A DNA stretch of 5,371 bases, taken from positions 1-5,371 of the forward strand of contig CAIXIZ010000054.1 of NCBI GenBank assembly GCA_903919625.1. The letters run 5' to 3'. Both the position numbers and the translations under genes were made by a program. This DNA is from an uncultured Verrucomicrobiota bacterium. GTDB lineage: Bacteria; Verrucomicrobiota; Verrucomicrobiia; Opitutales; Opitutaceae. How positions within the stretch are numbered: position 1 is the stretch's first letter; every line of letters starts with the position of its first letter. Shown one piece after another: positions 4,356 through 5,371 of this stretch. The notes below the pieces were generated by a model. It saw only the letters and a list, made by a program, of their open reading frames with translations. It had not been told where the DNA came from and did not search any database.

Positions 4356-5371
4356 ATGAACAATCCCAACGCCTGGCTCCAATTTGCCCTCTATGTCGGC
4401 GCGCTGCTTCTGATCACGAAGCCGCTCGGCCTCTACCTCGTGCAGGTGCTCGACGCGCGCGGGCGCACGTTCCTCGACCCGCTCGTCCGCCCGTTCGAGC
4501 GGCTGACCTACCGCGTGTGCGGCATCAATCCCGAGAAGGAGCAAAGCTGGCTCGGCTACACCTTTGCGTTGCTGGCGTTCAGCCTCGTCGGGCTGCTGTT
4601 CACCTATTTCATTTTGCGCTTCCAGGATCATCTGCCGCTCAATCCGCAAAACTTCGCCGGGCTCGCTCCCGCGCTGGCGTTCAACACCGCCGCGAGCTTC
4701 ACCACCAACACCAACTGGCAGAACTACGTCGGCGAGGCGACCATGAGCTATTTCTCGCAGATGGTCGCGCTAACGATCCACAACTTCACCTCGGCGGCCG
4801 CCGGCATCGCCATCGCCGGCGCGCTCGTCCGCGGCATCGCGCGCCACAGCGCGCAGACTATCGGTAATTTTTGGGCCGACACCGTGCGCGTTACCTACTA
4901 CCTGCTCGTGCCCATCTGCGTCGTGTTCGCACTGATCCTCGTCTCGCAAGGCATGATCCAGAATTTCAAGCCTTACACGGCGGCAAAAACACTTGAACCT
5001 TATACGATCCAGGTTCCGAAGCTGGACGACAAGGGTAAGGCGCTCACCACCTCCGTCGCGAAGCTGGACGACAAGGGCGTGGCCGTGAAGGACGCCACAG
5101 GCAAACCGATCATGGTGGACCAGCCCGTCATGGCGGACCAGAAGGTGGACACGCAGAACATCGCCCAAGGCCCGATGGCCTCGCAGGTCGCGATTAAGAT
5201 GCTCGGCACGAACGGCGGCGGCTACGCCAACGCCAACGCCGCGCACCCTTTCGAGAACCCCACGCCGCTCTCCAACTTCCTCCAGATCCTCTCGATCTTC
5301 GCGATCCCGAGCGCGCTCACCTATTTCCTCGGCCGCATGGTGAAAAACCAGCGCCACGGCTGGGCCGTGTG
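4356..5371 (+). CDS. kdpA: K+-transporting ATPase subunit KdpA, 3' end outside window
   Basis: KdpA is the potassium-selective channel-like subunit of the ATP-driven KdpFABC pump, used when external K+ is scarce. The first 338 residues are present; E. coli KdpA has 557. The first pore loop with its selectivity-filter region is FTTNTNWQNYVGE (115-127), and the second is GTNGGGYANANAAHPFENP (284-302). Hydrophobic segments fit the superfamily of K+ transporters fold (for example 7-24, 66-88, 132-158, 179-198, 308-327). Between NFKPY (203-207) and QGPMASQVAIK (271-281) there is a hydrophilic stretch about 45-50 residues longer than recalled for E. coli, with an internal repeat of KLDDKG (222-227 and 236-241). 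It should lie on the outer face before the second pore loop. The ATG lacks a clear ribosome site and may rely on coupling to kdpF. kdpB and kdpC are expected beyond the window. Confidence 0.96.
   Translation, partial: MNNPNAWLQFALYVGALLLITKPLGLYLVQVLDARGRTFLDPLVRPFERLTYRVCGINPEKEQSWLGYTFALLAFSLVGLLFTYFILRFQDHLPLNPQNFAGLAPALAFNTAASFTTNTNWQNYVGEATMSYFSQMVALTIHNFTSAAAGIAIAGALVRGIARHSAQTIGNFWADTVRVTYYLLVPICVVFALILVSQGMIQNFKPYTAAKTLEPYTIQVPKLDDKGKALTTSVAKLDDKGVAVKDATGKPIMVDQPVMADQKVDTQNIAQGPMASQVAIKMLGTNGGGYANANAAHPFENPTPLSNFLQILSIFAIPSALTYFLGRMVKNQRHGWAV
5017..5077 (+). repeat. Short in-frame tandem repeat inside kdpA
   Basis: The 19-base sequence CGAAGCTGGACGACAAGGG occurs at 5017-5035 and again at 5059-5077, a 42-base period (14 codons), giving KLDDKG twice. 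Just downstream, ATGGTGGACCAG (5112-5123) and ATGGCGGACCAG (5130-5141) form a second 18-base period (MVDQ, MADQ). Both keep the reading frame and lie in the part of KdpA that is extra compared with E. coli. Confidence 0.8.

Noticed and set aside
4187..4867. A 226-residue plus-strand reading frame
   Set aside because: It overlaps kdpF and kdpA out of frame and is Arg/Pro-rich; the KdpF and KdpA frames are clearly the real ones.
4770..5357. Minus-strand reading frame opposite kdpA
   Set aside because: KdpA with both pore-loop motifs occupies this DNA; the antisense product has no motifs.

Overview
The window is a potassium-uptake locus beside a housekeeping RNA methyltransferase gene. GC-rich coding sequence, mostly weak or absent Shine-Dalgarno sites, and the style of the methyltransferase and KdpA proteins suggest a verrucomicrobial genome (Opitutaceae-like). 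This placement is from memory of related proteins and is only moderately supported.

Layout, all on the + strand. (1) 43-1245: an RlmI-family (COG1092) SAM-dependent rRNA methyltransferase, whose frame is still open at base 1. (2) 1246-1675: an AT-rich spacer, then a clear ydaO-type c-di-AMP riboswitch (about 1384-1545) and a 130-base expression platform. (3) 1676-3640: a KimA-type (KUP/APC superfamily) proton-coupled potassium importer that keeps the proton- and K+-site residues of Bacillus subtilis KimA. (4) 3643-3911: a second, truncated copy of the methyltransferase 3' end and its downstream spacer, starting 2 bases after the importer's stop codon. (5) 3912-4115: a 204-base intergenic stretch with a possible promoter. 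(6) 4116-5371: the start of a kdp operon, with an unnamed 29-residue one-helix protein, kdpF (27 residues) and the first 338 codons of kdpA, cut by the window end.

Functional reading: the riboswitch should lower KimA production when c-di-AMP is high, as it does for potassium importers in Firmicutes. The adjacent Kdp ATPase is the high-affinity system for K+ limitation. Two K+ importers of different energetics (proton-coupled and ATP-driven) therefore lie side by side.

The most unusual structural feature is that the riboswitch-kimA cassette is bracketed by direct repeats of about 270 bp derived from the methyltransferase 3' end (193 of 202 coding bases identical). This suggests the cassette was inserted at the 3' end of the methyltransferase gene, or arose by duplication there, and that it could be lost by recombination between the repeats. 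No integrase, transposase, tRNA or CRISPR array was seen.
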